Made by a program: the position numbers and the translations under genes. Shown piece after piece: positions 42,593-51,486 of a stretch of 64,000 bases of DNA (positions within the stretch are counted from its first letter, which is position 1; each line of letters starts with the position of its first letter). The stretch covers positions 1,860,001-1,924,000 of the forward strand of contig CAWCHV010000007.1 in the NCBI GenBank assembly GCA_963795435.1. Direction: 5' to 3'. Below the pieces are notes generated by a model. That model made no database searches and was not told where the DNA came from. It worked only from the letters and a program-made list of their open reading frames with translations. Origin of the DNA: JAFKFI01 sp963795435. Its GTDB lineage: Bacteria; Pseudomonadota; Alphaproteobacteria; Acetobacterales; Acetobacteraceae.

Positions 42593-43123
42593 ATGGCGAC
42601 ATCATTCTACGACCTCAGCGTGCCGACCTTCCTGCAGACCGTGAGGGCCGTCGGGGGCTTCCTCGAACGCGCGGCCAGGCACTGCGCCGAGACCGGCGCC
42701 GACCCGGACGACTTCGTGCGCGCCCGGCTCTTCGACGATATGGCGCCCTTCCATTTCCAGATCGAAGCGGCGTGGCACCATTCCGTGTGGGGGCTGGAAG
42801 CCGCGAAGACCGGCGTGTTCGCTCCGCCCGCCCTGGTCGGGCCGGTTCCCTTCGCCGACCTGCAGGCCATGGTCGGCAAGGCGGAAACGGCGCTCGAGGC
42901 GCTTAACCCGGACGACGTCAACGGCTGGGCGGGCAAGGACCTTGACCTTCAGATCGGCCCGAGGAGGCTCGCCTTCACGTCGGAGACCCTGATCCTGTCG
43001 TTTTCGCTGCCCAACTTCCATTTTCACGCCGTCACCGCCTACGACATCCTGCGCTCGCGGGGCGTGCCTCTCGGCAAGCGCGACTACGAGGGCCGGCTGC
43101 GTACCAACCGAGCGAGCCGGTAA
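42593..43123 (+). CDS. DUF1993 family protein
   Basis: 176-aa helical protein. It starts MATSFYDLSVPTFLQTVRA after an AGGGGAAG ribosome site. Family features are LFDDMAPFHFQIEAAWHHS and ETLILSFSLPNFHFHAVTA followed by YDILRSRGVPLGKRDY, a DinB-like four-helix arrangement with conserved His residues. It is intact and on the plus strand amid decayed minus-strand mobile-element genes, so it probably arrived as cargo or inserted later. No biochemical function is established for the family. Confidence 0.9.
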   Translation: MATSFYDLSVPTFLQTVRAVGGFLERAARHCAETGADPDDFVRARLFDDMAPFHFQIEAAWHHSVWGLEAAKTGVFAPPALVGPVPFADLQAMVGKAETALEALNPDDVNGWAGKDLDLQIGPRRLAFTSETLILSFSLPNFHFHAVTAYDILRSRGVPLGKRDYEGRLRTNRASR

Positions 43124-43161
43124 GGTCCGCAAGCCATCCCGATCCTGACCTTCTCCAACTA

Positions 43162-44593
43162 TTAAATGCCCAAGCTCCTCTGCCGACCGAGGTGCCAATC
43201 AACTGTCGAGCCGGGGGCCATGACACCGGTGATTTGCCGACCGAGCTGTTGTTGAGCGCCGGCCGCCAGGGCACAAGCTGGAATCCCATCCCGTCCTCCA
43301 ACATGGCGAAACGACCTGACGCGAGGGTGACGCGTTGGCGATAGACGCCGGATGCGTGCTCGCCCTCGGCAGACGGGCGATGGGCGAGCCCTGTGTCGGC
43401 CGAAAGCCTGGTGACGGCCTCATCGAGTTCACGCCGGCGCAGCGTCTCAAGCAGGTCGCGAGCGAAGATAACGCGCTGGCCTGACGCCGAGCAAGATCGT
43501 GCTCTACGAGGTGATTGATCCGGCGATGCATCGCGTCGCGAACCTCGGCGCCGAAGCCGCCGCTGCTGAGCGCGGACTCCCGAGCCAGAAGCTGGCGGTC
43601 TAGCCAAGTCGCACCCGAAGCCGAGACCTGCGCCTCGATTGTAAAGTCCGATCGGGCGGCGAGCGACAAGCGCTTGTGGCCGGCGGGGTCATCATAGGCC
43701 CGTGTCTCGACGATGGCCCCGGTCGCGCATCCCCTGTCATCTCCAGGTCAGAGAAGACGAGGTGATGCGTGCGCCCGTCGATGCCTTCGATGATGGCGCT
43801 CGACCAGCCGGCCAAGTACCGGCTCGACGGCCTGGTCGCCGTGGAGCGCGAAGCCGGCGACGTCGGGCTCACGGTCCATCCCGATCATCCCGCGGTGCAT
43901 GGTCTTGATGACATCGCCGCGGATGCCGAGATCGCGCAGGGTTGGCTCGATGCCGGGCTTCAACGTCCATTGCGCCGGGCCGACCGGTTCGCCCAGGCCT
44001 AGCCGTTCGAGCTTAGCGGCCCGGCCCAGCAGGAGCCGGCGAAGCTCGGGATCTTCACCTGCTCCACCAGGACGCAGATCGACGACGCCCCGCCCTCGTC
44101 CGCCATGTCGCGCAGGGAGCGATCGAGGCTGGTCCAGCGATCGGCGCCGACCTCCTTCTCGAGGCCGGATCGGATCTCCTGTTCGCTCCGGGGACCGACC
44201 CAATCCAGGCCAGTGCCGAGGTCACGCTCGGCGTCCGCCATTAGTTCGCGCGTGAAGGCTCGCAAGTCCGCCATCTCCGTCGCGTCTTCCGGGGAGACTG
44301 TGAAGCGGAAATGATGCCGGTCGCCCTCGCAGCGCTTCTGCAAACGTCGCCATGTCCGCCTCGTCGGACGACGTGTCGAACATGCGCGCACTCTGGCCGT
44401 CGCGGGTGACGCCCTCACGCTTGAGATAGGCGACAGTCCGGGCAAGCGGCGCGGCCGTGAACCGCTTGCCGTGATGGCGCACGATCCGCGTCATGATGAT
44501 GACCCGCCGCCCTGGTGATCGCGACGACAAGGAGAGGGCGGCGCGGCGGCCGCGGCCGAAGGTCGAGCGCCCCTTGCGCGCGCCCGGGCCGGC
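43162..44593 (-). pseudogene. Decayed VirD2-like relaxase with DUF3363 domain
   Basis: Successive minus-strand frames together spell one relaxase of the DUF3363 family. The segments, in order, are STFGRGRRAALS, then RIVRHHGKRFTAAPLARTV and AYLKREGVTRDG; HHFRFTVSPEDATEMADLR and ERDLGTGLDWV, followed directly by GPRSEQEIRSGLEKEVGAD; AKLERLGLGEPVGPAQWTL; GRTHHLVFSDLEMTGDA; TWLDRQLLARESAL; RQRVTLASGRFAMLEDGMG; and a C-terminus LGRQITGVMAPGS ending RSLGI at 43162. At least six frame changes are needed. The stretch that should hold the metal-binding His-x-His of the relaxase is deleted after GTGLDWV. It is non-functional and points to a former conjugative or integrative element. Confidence 0.8.
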
Positions 44594-44825
44594 GATGGGA
44601 TCCTGTAGGATATGCCGGACGACTTCGATCTGATGCGCCTCAAGCTTCACTGCTGAGCCTAGCAGAGCGGACATACCCATAGATGCAGCCCGTTGCATCG
44701 TTACCGATCGAATGAATGCGCTTCTCCCATCGGAGAAACGCGGACTTTCGTTGATCTTTTGGCGAGAAATGGGGTCGGGTCGACGATCTCCCTGGCCCAG
44801 CGGACGAAGACGTCGCTCACCTTGC
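44594..44825 (-). pseudogene. N-terminal fragment of an SNF2-type helicase (DpdE/defence-island type)
   Basis: Two minus-strand frames give KVSDVFVRWAREIVDPTPF and then INESPRFSDGRSAFIRS, QRAASMGMSALLGSAVKLE, AHQIEVVRHILQDPI. This resembles the region immediately before the Walker A motif in SNF2-family helicases of phage-defence loci (LEPHQIEVVRRVLQDP followed by an ADEVGLGKT motif). The match stops at QDPI and the relaxase remnant continues in the same frame, so a deletion joined the two genes. A one-base frameshift lies near the LAK/INES junction. The family assignment is from pattern memory. Confidence 0.5.
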
Positions 44826-45438
44826 AAGGGTCTTTGCAAAGACCTTCCTGGTCACACCGACTTGTTTACCTCAGCGGGTGGAATCGCCCTGCCCCGGAAT
44901 AACGCGAAGGCGGGCACCACCCGCCGTTAGAGGGTTAGGGAGTTCCGACTCGAAATCGTCATGGAGCTCCACCTAGCCTCGAAGCTATGTCAGTCAACGA
45001 GGAATGAGATCGGCCGGTGATCATTTGGCGCAGGCGCTGCATCGAAACTTCGGGGTCCTTCGAGCTAATCGCCTCGCGGACCGCATCGCCAGAAGCGATC
45101 AGATCGACCTTCACCTAAAGCTATCGGCACCGCACATTGACAGCCGCGTCACGTGTGAGATCGGCGTAGCGGGCGCCATCGAGGTCACCAGCGTTTAATC
45201 TACCGAAATGCGCGTCTCCCGCGAAACTGTCCGCCAAGGGCGCCGCCGGCGACGTGCGTGCTCAATCGACCGATAGAGCCGATGCCTGCGATCGGCAGGG
45301 ATGCACGGCGCTGCCGCGGCCGCATCAGGCATGTGGCATCCGGTTCCCCATCTGCCACCTCCAGGAATTCACCTCGCAGTATCCGATGTCGTCCGATGAC
45401 CTGTCGGTGCCCCGTGGTGTCTAGGTGGTGGCTAGCCC
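44826..45438. other. 613-nt region with only possible coding remnants
   Basis: No intact gene. On the minus strand 45005-45200 reads LNAGDLDGARYADLTRDAA and, after a frame change and stop, VKVDLIASGDAVREAISS with QRLRQMITGRSHSSLTDIA, which looks like decayed protein sequence of unknown family. The base composition is lower in G+C than the flanks. It ends at the tRNA-Gly terminator. Confidence 0.45.
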
Positions 45439-45472
45439 AAAAATACGAAGGGCCGCTATCGCGGCCTTCGTC
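45439..45472 (-). terminator. Rho-independent terminator downstream of tRNA-Gly
   Basis: On the minus strand ACGAAGGCCGC-GATA-GCGGCCCTTCGT forms a strong stem (one extra C bulged) followed by ATTTTT. It lies about 30 nt past the tRNA 3' end. Confidence 0.85.
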
Positions 45473-45500
45473 ATAACGCCTTGAAAATATCGAGAAGATC

Positions 45501-45575
45501 TGGAGCGGGCGAAGGGATTCGAACCCTCGACCCCAACCTTGGCAAGGTTGTGCTCTACCCCTGAGCTACGCCCGC
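45501..45575 (-). tRNA. tRNA-Gly(GCC)
   Basis: 75 nt including an encoded CCA (45501-45503). The minus-strand sequence opens GCGGGCGTAGCTCAG and pairs with CGCCCGC at the 3' acceptor. The anticodon arm is CAACC-TTGCCAA-GGTTG with anticodon GCC. The T arm is GAGGGTTCGAATCCC, reading into the acceptor. It stands at the right edge of the decayed mobile-element region, a usual integration target, but no duplicated 3' tRNA segment was found by eye. Confidence 0.97.
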
Positions 45576-45767
45576 GCTCCAATATGGCGGCGGGTTCTAG
45601 GCGGGTTGGGCCGTGATTGCAAGCATCCGCGCTCACTCTGGACGGGCGGACGGGGGCGGGCATCGTCCGGCGAGACGGTTTGCTCTTCCGGCGCCCGGGG
45701 CACCCGGCTTGTCAGCGGCGGCGGCAGGGATATCTAACCAGCACGCGAACGGCAGGAAACTTCTCTC

Positions 45768-46706
45768 ATGAGCGCCATCATCGGTCAGAATGCCCCAAAC
45801 GAGGCAGCCGGCGCCGCCGACATGATCGTCGACGGCGATCAGAAGACCTTCATGCAGGACGTCGTGGAGGCTTCCAAGCGGGTCCCCGTCCTGGTGGATT
45901 TCTGGGCCACATGGTGCGGCCCATGCAAACAGCTGACGCCGACGCTTGAAAAGGTGGTCCGCTCCGCCGGCGGGCGCGTGAAGCTCGTCAAGGTCGACAT
46001 CGACGCCAACCGCTCGCTCGTGCAGCAGCTTGCCCAACTCGGGCTGCCGCTGCAGTCGGTGCCGACCGTTGCCGCCTTTTGGCAGGGGCAGATCGCCGAC
46101 CTGTTCCAGGGCGCGCTGCCTGAGAGTGACGTGCGGCGTTTCGTCGAACAGCTGCTCAAGGTGGCGGGCGGGACGATGCCGGGCGCCGACCTGATGGCCG
46201 AGGCGAAGGCGGCGATGGAAGCCGGCGACCACCAGCAGGCAGGCGAGCTGTTCAGCGCCGCGCTGGAGCAGGAGCCGGAGAACCCCGAGGCGTGGGGCGG
46301 GCTGATCCGCGTGCTCGTGGCCCTCGGCCAGGAGGATCAGGCGCATGGCGCGCTGGCTCAGGTGCCGGCAAAGATCGCCGAGCACGCCGAGATCGCGGGT
46401 GCCCGCAGCGCCCTCGCGCTGGCCGAGGAAGGCCGCGAGGCAAAGGATCAGCTCTCGTCTTTGGCAGAGAAGGTGGCCGCCGATCCCGCTGACAATGCGG
46501 CGCGCTACGAGCTTGCCTCGGCGCTCAACGCCACCGGCGAGCGCGAGGCGGCGGCCGACGCTCTGCTCGACATCATCCGGCGCGAGCGGGCCTGGAACGA
46601 CGACGCGGCGCGCCTGCAATTGCTCAAGTTCTTCGAGGCCTGGGGCTTCGATGACGCGGCGACCATGACCGCGCGGCGGAAGCTCTCGGCCTTGCTGTTC
46701 TCCTGA
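45768..46706 (+). CDS. ybbN: Thioredoxin-like co-chaperone with TPR tail (YbbN/CnoX family)
   Basis: 312-aa protein. The thioredoxin domain (about 20-130) has the active site FWATWCGPCKQL and cis-Pro region QSVPTVAAFW. The tail (about 150-312) carries TPR-like helices (AAMEAGDHQQAGELFSAAL, VLVALGQEDQAHGAL) and ends with the helical AQLKFFEA-type segment. Unlike E. coli CnoX it keeps both CxxC cysteines, as in Caulobacter-type members. The role is a holdase/redox co-chaperone, possibly linked to GroEL. First gene of a four-gene run; its stop overlaps the next start (TGATG). Confidence 0.93.
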   Translation: MSAIIGQNAPNEAAGAADMIVDGDQKTFMQDVVEASKRVPVLVDFWATWCGPCKQLTPTLEKVVRSAGGRVKLVKVDIDANRSLVQQLAQLGLPLQSVPTVAAFWQGQIADLFQGALPESDVRRFVEQLLKVAGGTMPGADLMAEAKAAMEAGDHQQAGELFSAALEQEPENPEAWGGLIRVLVALGQEDQAHGALAQVPAKIAEHAEIAGARSALALAEEGREAKDQLSSLAEKVAADPADNAARYELASALNATGEREAAADALLDIIRRERAWNDDAARLQLLKFFEAWGFDDAATMTARRKLSALLFS

Positions 46707-47371
46707 TGCCGTCCTTCCACCCGCATGTGGAGGAACTGCCGGCCGAGTTCGCCGTGTTTCCGCTGCCCGGCGCGATGCTGCTCCCGCGCGGGAAGCTGCC
46801 GCTCAACATCTTCGAGCCGCGCTACCTGGCGATGACCGAGGATGCGCTCGGCGCGGGACGGATGTTCGGCATGATCCAGCCCGACGGTTCCCTGCCCGAA
46901 AGCCATACGGGTCCGGGCCTGTTTCGCGTGGGCTGCCTCGGCCGGCTCTCCTCGTTCAGCGAAACCGATGACGGTCGCTATCTCATCACCCTGTCCGGGA
47001 TCATCCGCTTCGCGGTCGCCGCGGAGCTGGCGATGGGCCGCGGCTACCGGCGGGTGCGCGGGGATTTCAGCGCCTACCATGACGATCTGGACCTGGCGCC
47101 GCGTGCCATCGGGGTCGACCGCGAGGCGCTGCTGCAGGCTCTGCGGAAATACTTCGCGCATCGCGGGTTCGACGCCAATTGGGACGCGATCAAGCGCATG
47201 TCCGACGACATGCTCGTCGTCACGCTCTGCATGGTCTGCCCCTTCGAGCCTGTCGAAAAACAGGCGCTGCTGGAAGCCGCGACCGAGATCGAGCGCGCGC
47301 GGACCCTGCTCACTCTGCTCGAAATGGGTTCGATCGGCGCCGAGCCCGGATCCGACCGTCCGGTCAGCTGA
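46706..47371 (+). CDS. LON peptidase substrate-binding-domain protein
   Basis: 221-aa protein consisting only of the Lon N-terminal (LAN/PUA-like) domain: FPLPGAMLLPRGKLPLNIF, EPRYLAMTEDALGAGR, FGMIQPDG, GCLGRLSSFSETDDGRYLI and a helical second half (VVTLCMVCPFEPVEKQALL). There is no ATPase or protease domain. Overlaps the ybbN stop by one base, so it is translationally coupled. The co-occurrence ybbN-LonN-Trm112 is common in Alphaproteobacteria. Function is unclear; perhaps client recruitment. Confidence 0.93.
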   Translation: MPSFHPHVEELPAEFAVFPLPGAMLLPRGKLPLNIFEPRYLAMTEDALGAGRMFGMIQPDGSLPESHTGPGLFRVGCLGRLSSFSETDDGRYLITLSGIIRFAVAAELAMGRGYRRVRGDFSAYHDDLDLAPRAIGVDREALLQALRKYFAHRGFDANWDAIKRMSDDMLVVTLCMVCPFEPVEKQALLEAATEIERARTLLTLLEMGSIGAEPGSDRPVS

Positions 47372-47410
47372 ACGAGGCCCCCTCGTGCAAGCCAACCAAT
47401 GGAGGTCACC

Positions 47411-47623
47411 ATGTCCGACGCCAAGCGCGAGCCCCAGACGGCGCGCAACGCTCCAATAGACCCGCGGCTGCTGGAGATTTTGGTCTGTCCGCTGACCAAG
47501 GGGCCGCTCGAATACGACCGGGCCAACGGTGAGCTGATCAGCCGCAAGGCGGGACTCGCCTACCCGGTGCGCGACGGTATCCCGATCATGCTGCCCGAGG
47601 AAGCCCGCCAGCTCGAGGAATAG
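47411..47623 (+). CDS. Trm112/UPF0434 family small protein
   Basis: 70-aa protein. The start at 47411 follows a GGAGG site. The family core is DPRLLEILVCPLTKGPLEY and LAYPVRDGIPIMLPEEAR. Zinc-binding cysteines are reduced to the single CPL motif, as in many bacterial members. Eukaryotic Trm112 activates methyltransferases; the bacterial role is unproven. Confidence 0.93.
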   Translation: MSDAKREPQTARNAPIDPRLLEILVCPLTKGPLEYDRANGELISRKAGLAYPVRDGIPIMLPEEARQLEE

Positions 47624-47629
47624 GCCGAG

Positions 47630-47986
47630 ATGCCGGTCGCGACCGAGATCCGCCTGAACCGCGCCGAGCGGCGGCTCGATGTGACGTTCGACGACGGCAC
47701 GCGCGCGTCGCTCCCGGCCGAGTATCTGCGCGTGGAAAGCCCGAGCGCCGAGGTCCAGGGCCACTCTCCCGACCAACGCCAGATCGTCGGCGGCAAGCGC
47801 CTAGTCGAGATCGCGGCGATCGAGCCGGTGGGCAATTACGCGGTGCGCCTGATCTTCGATGACCGGCACGACACCGGCATCTTCTCCTGGGACTATTTGC
47901 ACGAGCTGGGCCGCGAGCAGGAGACGCGCTGGGCGGCCTACCTGGCGGCACTCACCGCCAAGGGGCTGAGCCGCGACGCAGGTTGA
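47630..47986 (+). CDS. DUF971 protein (gamma-butyrobetaine hydroxylase-like N-terminal domain)
   Basis: 118-aa small protein with FDDGTRASLPAEYLRVESP, VGNYAVRLIFDDRHDTGIF and SWDYLHELG, the diagnostic DUF971 pattern. It starts 6 nt after the Trm112-like gene and ends the operon one base before the convergent glycosyltransferase stop. In other bacteria the family is linked to iron-sulphur cluster or MetQ-like functions; nothing here decides. Confidence 0.93.
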   Translation: MPVATEIRLNRAERRLDVTFDDGTRASLPAEYLRVESPSAEVQGHSPDQRQIVGGKRLVEIAAIEPVGNYAVRLIFDDRHDTGIFSWDYLHELGREQETRWAAYLAALTAKGLSRDAG

Positions 47987-49684
47987 CTAGCCCGGCAGGT
48001 CGAACAGGGTCAGCGTGACCCGCCGGCCGCGCGAGTAGTTGAAGCCGGGGATCGCCGCGAAGGCGTGCGGGGTGATGCCGAGCTTGCCCGCCTCGGCGCG
48101 GAATTGGGCGATGTCGCGGTTGCCCACGGCGGCCACGCGATCCGGTGCCGAAGCCAGGAACCGCGCCGCATCGGGGCCGCCATAGAGCCAGCGCGTGTTC
48201 GTCCCCACCAGGAACATAAGGCTCGGCTCGCGAAACCCCGCCGCTCCGAACGCCGCGTCGCGGGGCCTGCCATTCGCCCAATGGGCGGCCAGGGCCGTCT
48301 CGACCCGAGGCGATATCCAGAGCGGCGTCACCTCGGGCAGCTCGAAGCCGAGGCTCGGCCAATAGAGCAGCGGCGCCGCGATCAGCCCGGCCCATGCCGT
48401 CGCCGGCCAGTCCTGCCGCCGGGCCGCGCGTAGGATCAGCCAAGCTCCGACCGCGATCCCCGCCAGTGCCGGGACGCCCAGCAAATCGAGCACGCTCAAA
48501 CCCGGCGCGGCAACGAAGGGCAGCGCCAGCAGCGCGAACCCGAGAACCGCCGCACTCACGAGGAACGCGACCGTCGACAGCCAGGCGACCCATCGCGGGG
48601 CCGGCGTTCGCGAGGGGTCGAGCGTCCAACGGGCGGCCAGCAGGGCCAGCGCCGGATAGAGCGGCAGGGTGTAGTGCGGCAGCTTGGTGGGCACGAGCTC
48701 GAACACGAGCCAGCCGGGCACGATCCAGGCAAGCAGGAACCGGATCACCGGGTCGCGCCGCTCCCGCCAGGCGCCCGGGAGACCACGGATCAGCGGGATC
48801 GAGAATGGAAACAGCAGCAACGGCAGAAGCAGCAGGTGCAGGCCGGGCGGTCCGCCGTGCGAATCGTCGCCGCTGGCGAGCTTGGCGGCAAGATCGCCGC
48901 CAACCGAGTCGACGAAGAATCTTCCTCCCGTCGCGATCCCGATGGCAATGAACCAGGGCAGCACGAAAACCAGCATCAGCGGCACGCCCCAACCTGGGCG
49001 CAACGTGCGCAGCCATCCTGCGCTGCGCGCGCGGCGGTCCACCACGACCAGCGAGATGACCCCAAGGCCCGCCACCATCGGCATGACCGGCCCCTTGACG
49101 AGCACGCCGGCGCCCATCGCCAGCCAGAATGTCCCCGCCTGAACCGCGCTCAGGCCGTCCGGCTCCAGATAGGCGCGGGCGAGCAGCCCCATGCCGAGGG
49201 TGGTGACGCCCAGCAGCGTCGCGTCGGTCTTGGCGATCCCGGTCTCCACCGCGACGATCACCGAGGCGCCGAGCATCATCGCCGCGAGGAATGCCGGATC
49301 GCGGCCGATCATCCGCCGCCACAGCCCAAAGGTGGCGGTGACGGCGAGCAGGCCGCCCAGAACGGAAGGGATGCGATACGGCCATACCGGGTTGCGGGTC
49401 GCGATCCCGGCGGCGCGCGCCGCAGCGGCGAAGGGGGCCTGCAGCCAGTAGATGCCGATCGGCTTGCGGTTGCGCGCCTCCTCGCCATTGCGGATTGAGA
49501 CGAAATCGCCGGTCTCCAGCATCTGCTTGGTGCCCTGCACGAAGCGCGACTCGTCGCGATCGGAGGCCGGAATGCCGATGACGCCGGGCAGCCACAGCAT
49601 CAGGCAAAGCATCACGAGCGCGGCGGGACGCCACGGCGTCCCGGCCAGGCGGATGCGCCCCAGACGTCGCCACCGATCGAACAT
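47987..49684 (-). CDS. Membrane glycosyltransferase, PMT/ArnT (GT39/83-like) family
   Basis: 565-aa polytopic protein with about 11-13 hydrophobic helices. The luminal catalytic loop after TM1 has SDRDESRFVQGTKQMLETG (acidic DE pair as in ArnT/PMT). Next comes the segment RNRKPIGIYWLQAP and then GIAKTDATLLGVTTLGM and KGPVMPMVAGLGV. The C-terminal region is periplasmic. Such enzymes transfer a sugar (for example aminoarabinose) from undecaprenyl phosphate to lipid A or proteins. I use ATG 49684; an in-frame ATG at 49720 is also possible. Divergent from the MFS transporter. Confidence 0.9.
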   Translation of the reverse strand: MFDRWRRLGRIRLAGTPWRPAALVMLCLMLWLPGVIGIPASDRDESRFVQGTKQMLETGDFVSIRNGEEARNRKPIGIYWLQAPFAAAARAAGIATRNPVWPYRIPSVLGGLLAVTATFGLWRRMIGRDPAFLAAMMLGASVIVAVETGIAKTDATLLGVTTLGMGLLARAYLEPDGLSAVQAGTFWLAMGAGVLVKGPVMPMVAGLGVISLVVVDRRARSAGWLRTLRPGWGVPLMLVFVLPWFIAIGIATGGRFFVDSVGGDLAAKLASGDDSHGGPPGLHLLLLPLLLFPFSIPLIRGLPGAWRERRDPVIRFLLAWIVPGWLVFELVPTKLPHYTLPLYPALALLAARWTLDPSRTPAPRWVAWLSTVAFLVSAAVLGFALLALPFVAAPGLSVLDLLGVPALAGIAVGAWLILRAARRQDWPATAWAGLIAAPLLYWPSLGFELPEVTPLWISPRVETALAAHWANGRPRDAAFGAAGFREPSLMFLVGTNTRWLYGGPDAARFLASAPDRVAAVGNRDIAQFRAEAGKLGITPHAFAAIPGFNYSRGRRVTLTLFDLPG

Positions 49685-49845
49685 TGGCGGAAAATGCCCG
49701 CCGCTCGCGGGCACGTCCATGCCCCGCCGTTTGCCGGATGAACGGCTGGCTTCGCAGCCCAGAGTTGCGCGGCTCTCCTGCGTCATCGCAGAGTGGCGGA
49801 CCGCAACGCGCCGGACAGGCGTGGCGAGACGAGGGGACCCAAGGC

Positions 49846-51486
49846 ATGAGCCCATCCGATGCGTCGCCGACGCTCGACGCCATCGTCGGCCCGCTGGAAC
49901 AGCGCTATCTCGAACAGCCGAGCTTTCGCAACGCCGCCGATACCACCCGGCTGACCGCGACGCACTGGCACATCGCCGTCGCGAACGGGCTGGGCTGGAT
50001 GTTCGACGGCATGGACGGCGTGATCTTCGGCCTGATCTCGCCCCTGGTGATCCGGGAGTTCGGCGTCGACCTGCCGACCTGGCGGACCGGGGTGCAGATC
50101 TCGCTGCTGATCGGCATCTCGGGGATGTTCGTCTGGCCCTGGCTCGCCGACCGCTATGGCCGACGTTCGCTGCTCGCCATCAACATCGCGCTGTTCTCGC
50201 TGCTTATGCCGGTCCTCGCGCTGACCACCACAATCGTTGCGTTCTTCGCCGTCCGCACCCTGCTGAACTTCGCCCTGAACGGAGAGTGGTCGCTGGGCTC
50301 GATGCTGGTGGCCGAGACCTGGCCGGCGCGATTGCGCGGCCGGGTCATCAGCATCAATCGCGGCACCTGGTGCTTCGGCGCGTCGGCCGCCGGCTTGATC
50401 GTCACCTTGGTGGCGGCGACCTGGTCGTGGCGGGCAGCGTGCGTGGTGCCGGCCGTCATTGCGCTGCTGGCGATCTATGTCCGCGCCCGTTGTCCCGAGA
50501 GTCCCTACTGGGTGCGCCTACAAGATCGCAAACGCCGCATCGCCGATGCCCGCGCCGCCGGCCAGCCGCTGGAGCCGGTGGATCAGGAATGGACCGACAA
50601 GGCGCTCGGCAAGGTGCCGCTCGCGCAGCTATTCGCCGCCGACATGTGGCGCAACACCACGATCGCCACCTTCATCGCCTGTTGCAGCACCATCATCTAC
50701 GGCACAGTGGCCGGCTGGATGCCGATCTATCTCGCGCAAGAGCGCCATTGGCAGCCGGCCGCGTACGGCACGTTCTATGTCTGGTGGGGCCTCGTCGGCG
50801 TGCTCGGCCTGATCGCCTCGGGCTGGATCTCCGACCGCATCGGCCGGCGCGTGGCCTTCCTCGTGATGCTGACCCAAGGGGTGATTTTCCTCACCCTCTG
50901 GGTGTTCGCGACGACCGACACGGAGCTTTGGATATACGGGCTCCTGTGGTCGATCGGCTATCTCGGCTTCTGGGGGCCGAGCATGGTGATCACGGCCGAG
51001 GTGTTCCCGACCCGCATCCGCGGGATAGGCAACGGCTTCGTCTGGTCGACCGCATGGCTCGTCGGCTTCGTCCTGTGGCCGTTCGCGACGATCTACCTCC
51101 AGCAACGCACCGGCTCGTTCCAGGCCTCCTTCCTGGTCTGCCCGATCGTGATGGTGCTGATGGGAATCGGCGTGTGGTTCTTCTGCCCCGACCACGCCCG
51201 CAAGGAGCTTGACGCGATAGCAACCGGAAGCGGGCCCGTCGGCGGCCGGTTGCGCCGGAATGCCGGAGGGCGCACCTCCGGCCCATGCCCGCATCCTGGC
51301 CTGACCCGACGCGCAACGCCGCCTTCGATCTGCTGTCCTCCGTGTTCGACCGACGCCGGCCGCTGGAGGAGGCGCTCGACGCGCTGCCCGCCATGGCGCT
51401 CCGCGACCGAGCCGCGGCGCACCGGCTGGCTGCTGCCGTGCTGCGCCGGACCGGCACGCTGGACGCGGTACTGGAGCCATTCCTGA
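49846..51486 (+). CDS. MFS transporter (sugar/aromatic acid porter type) with abnormal C-terminal tail
   Basis: 546-codon frame. Residues about 35-455 form a 12-helix MFS protein with GWMFDGMDGVIFGLISPLV, the A-motif WLADRYGRRSLLAIN, RGRVISINRG and the second-half motif GWISDRIGRRVAFLVML. The natural end would be near PDHARKELDAIAT at about 51220. Instead the frame continues for about 88 residues of Arg/Pro/Cys-rich sequence and overlaps rsmB by 202 nt. The tail is almost certainly out-of-frame rsmB sequence, so the native stop has been lost or a frameshift lies near 51220. Transport substrate unknown. Confidence 0.9.
   Translation: MSPSDASPTLDAIVGPLEQRYLEQPSFRNAADTTRLTATHWHIAVANGLGWMFDGMDGVIFGLISPLVIREFGVDLPTWRTGVQISLLIGISGMFVWPWLADRYGRRSLLAINIALFSLLMPVLALTTTIVAFFAVRTLLNFALNGEWSLGSMLVAETWPARLRGRVISINRGTWCFGASAAGLIVTLVAATWSWRAACVVPAVIALLAIYVRARCPESPYWVRLQDRKRRIADARAAGQPLEPVDQEWTDKALGKVPLAQLFAADMWRNTTIATFIACCSTIIYGTVAGWMPIYLAQERHWQPAAYGTFYVWWGLVGVLGLIASGWISDRIGRRVAFLVMLTQGVIFLTLWVFATTDTELWIYGLLWSIGYLGFWGPSMVITAEVFPTRIRGIGNGFVWSTAWLVGFVLWPFATIYLQQRTGSFQASFLVCPIVMVLMGIGVWFFCPDHARKELDAIATGSGPVGGRLRRNAGGRTSGPCPHPGLTRRATPPSICCPPCSTDAGRWRRRSTRCPPWRSATEPRRTGWLLPCCAGPARWTRYWSHS

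Noticed and set aside
45004..45198. Plus-strand ORF of 64 codons
   Set aside because: No ribosome site or recognisable family; the minus strand over the same bases reads more like decayed protein.
41855..45600. Insertion sequence or transposase behind the decayed region
   Set aside because: I found no transposase motif, terminal inverted repeats or target duplication; the pieces are conjugation and cargo gene remnants.
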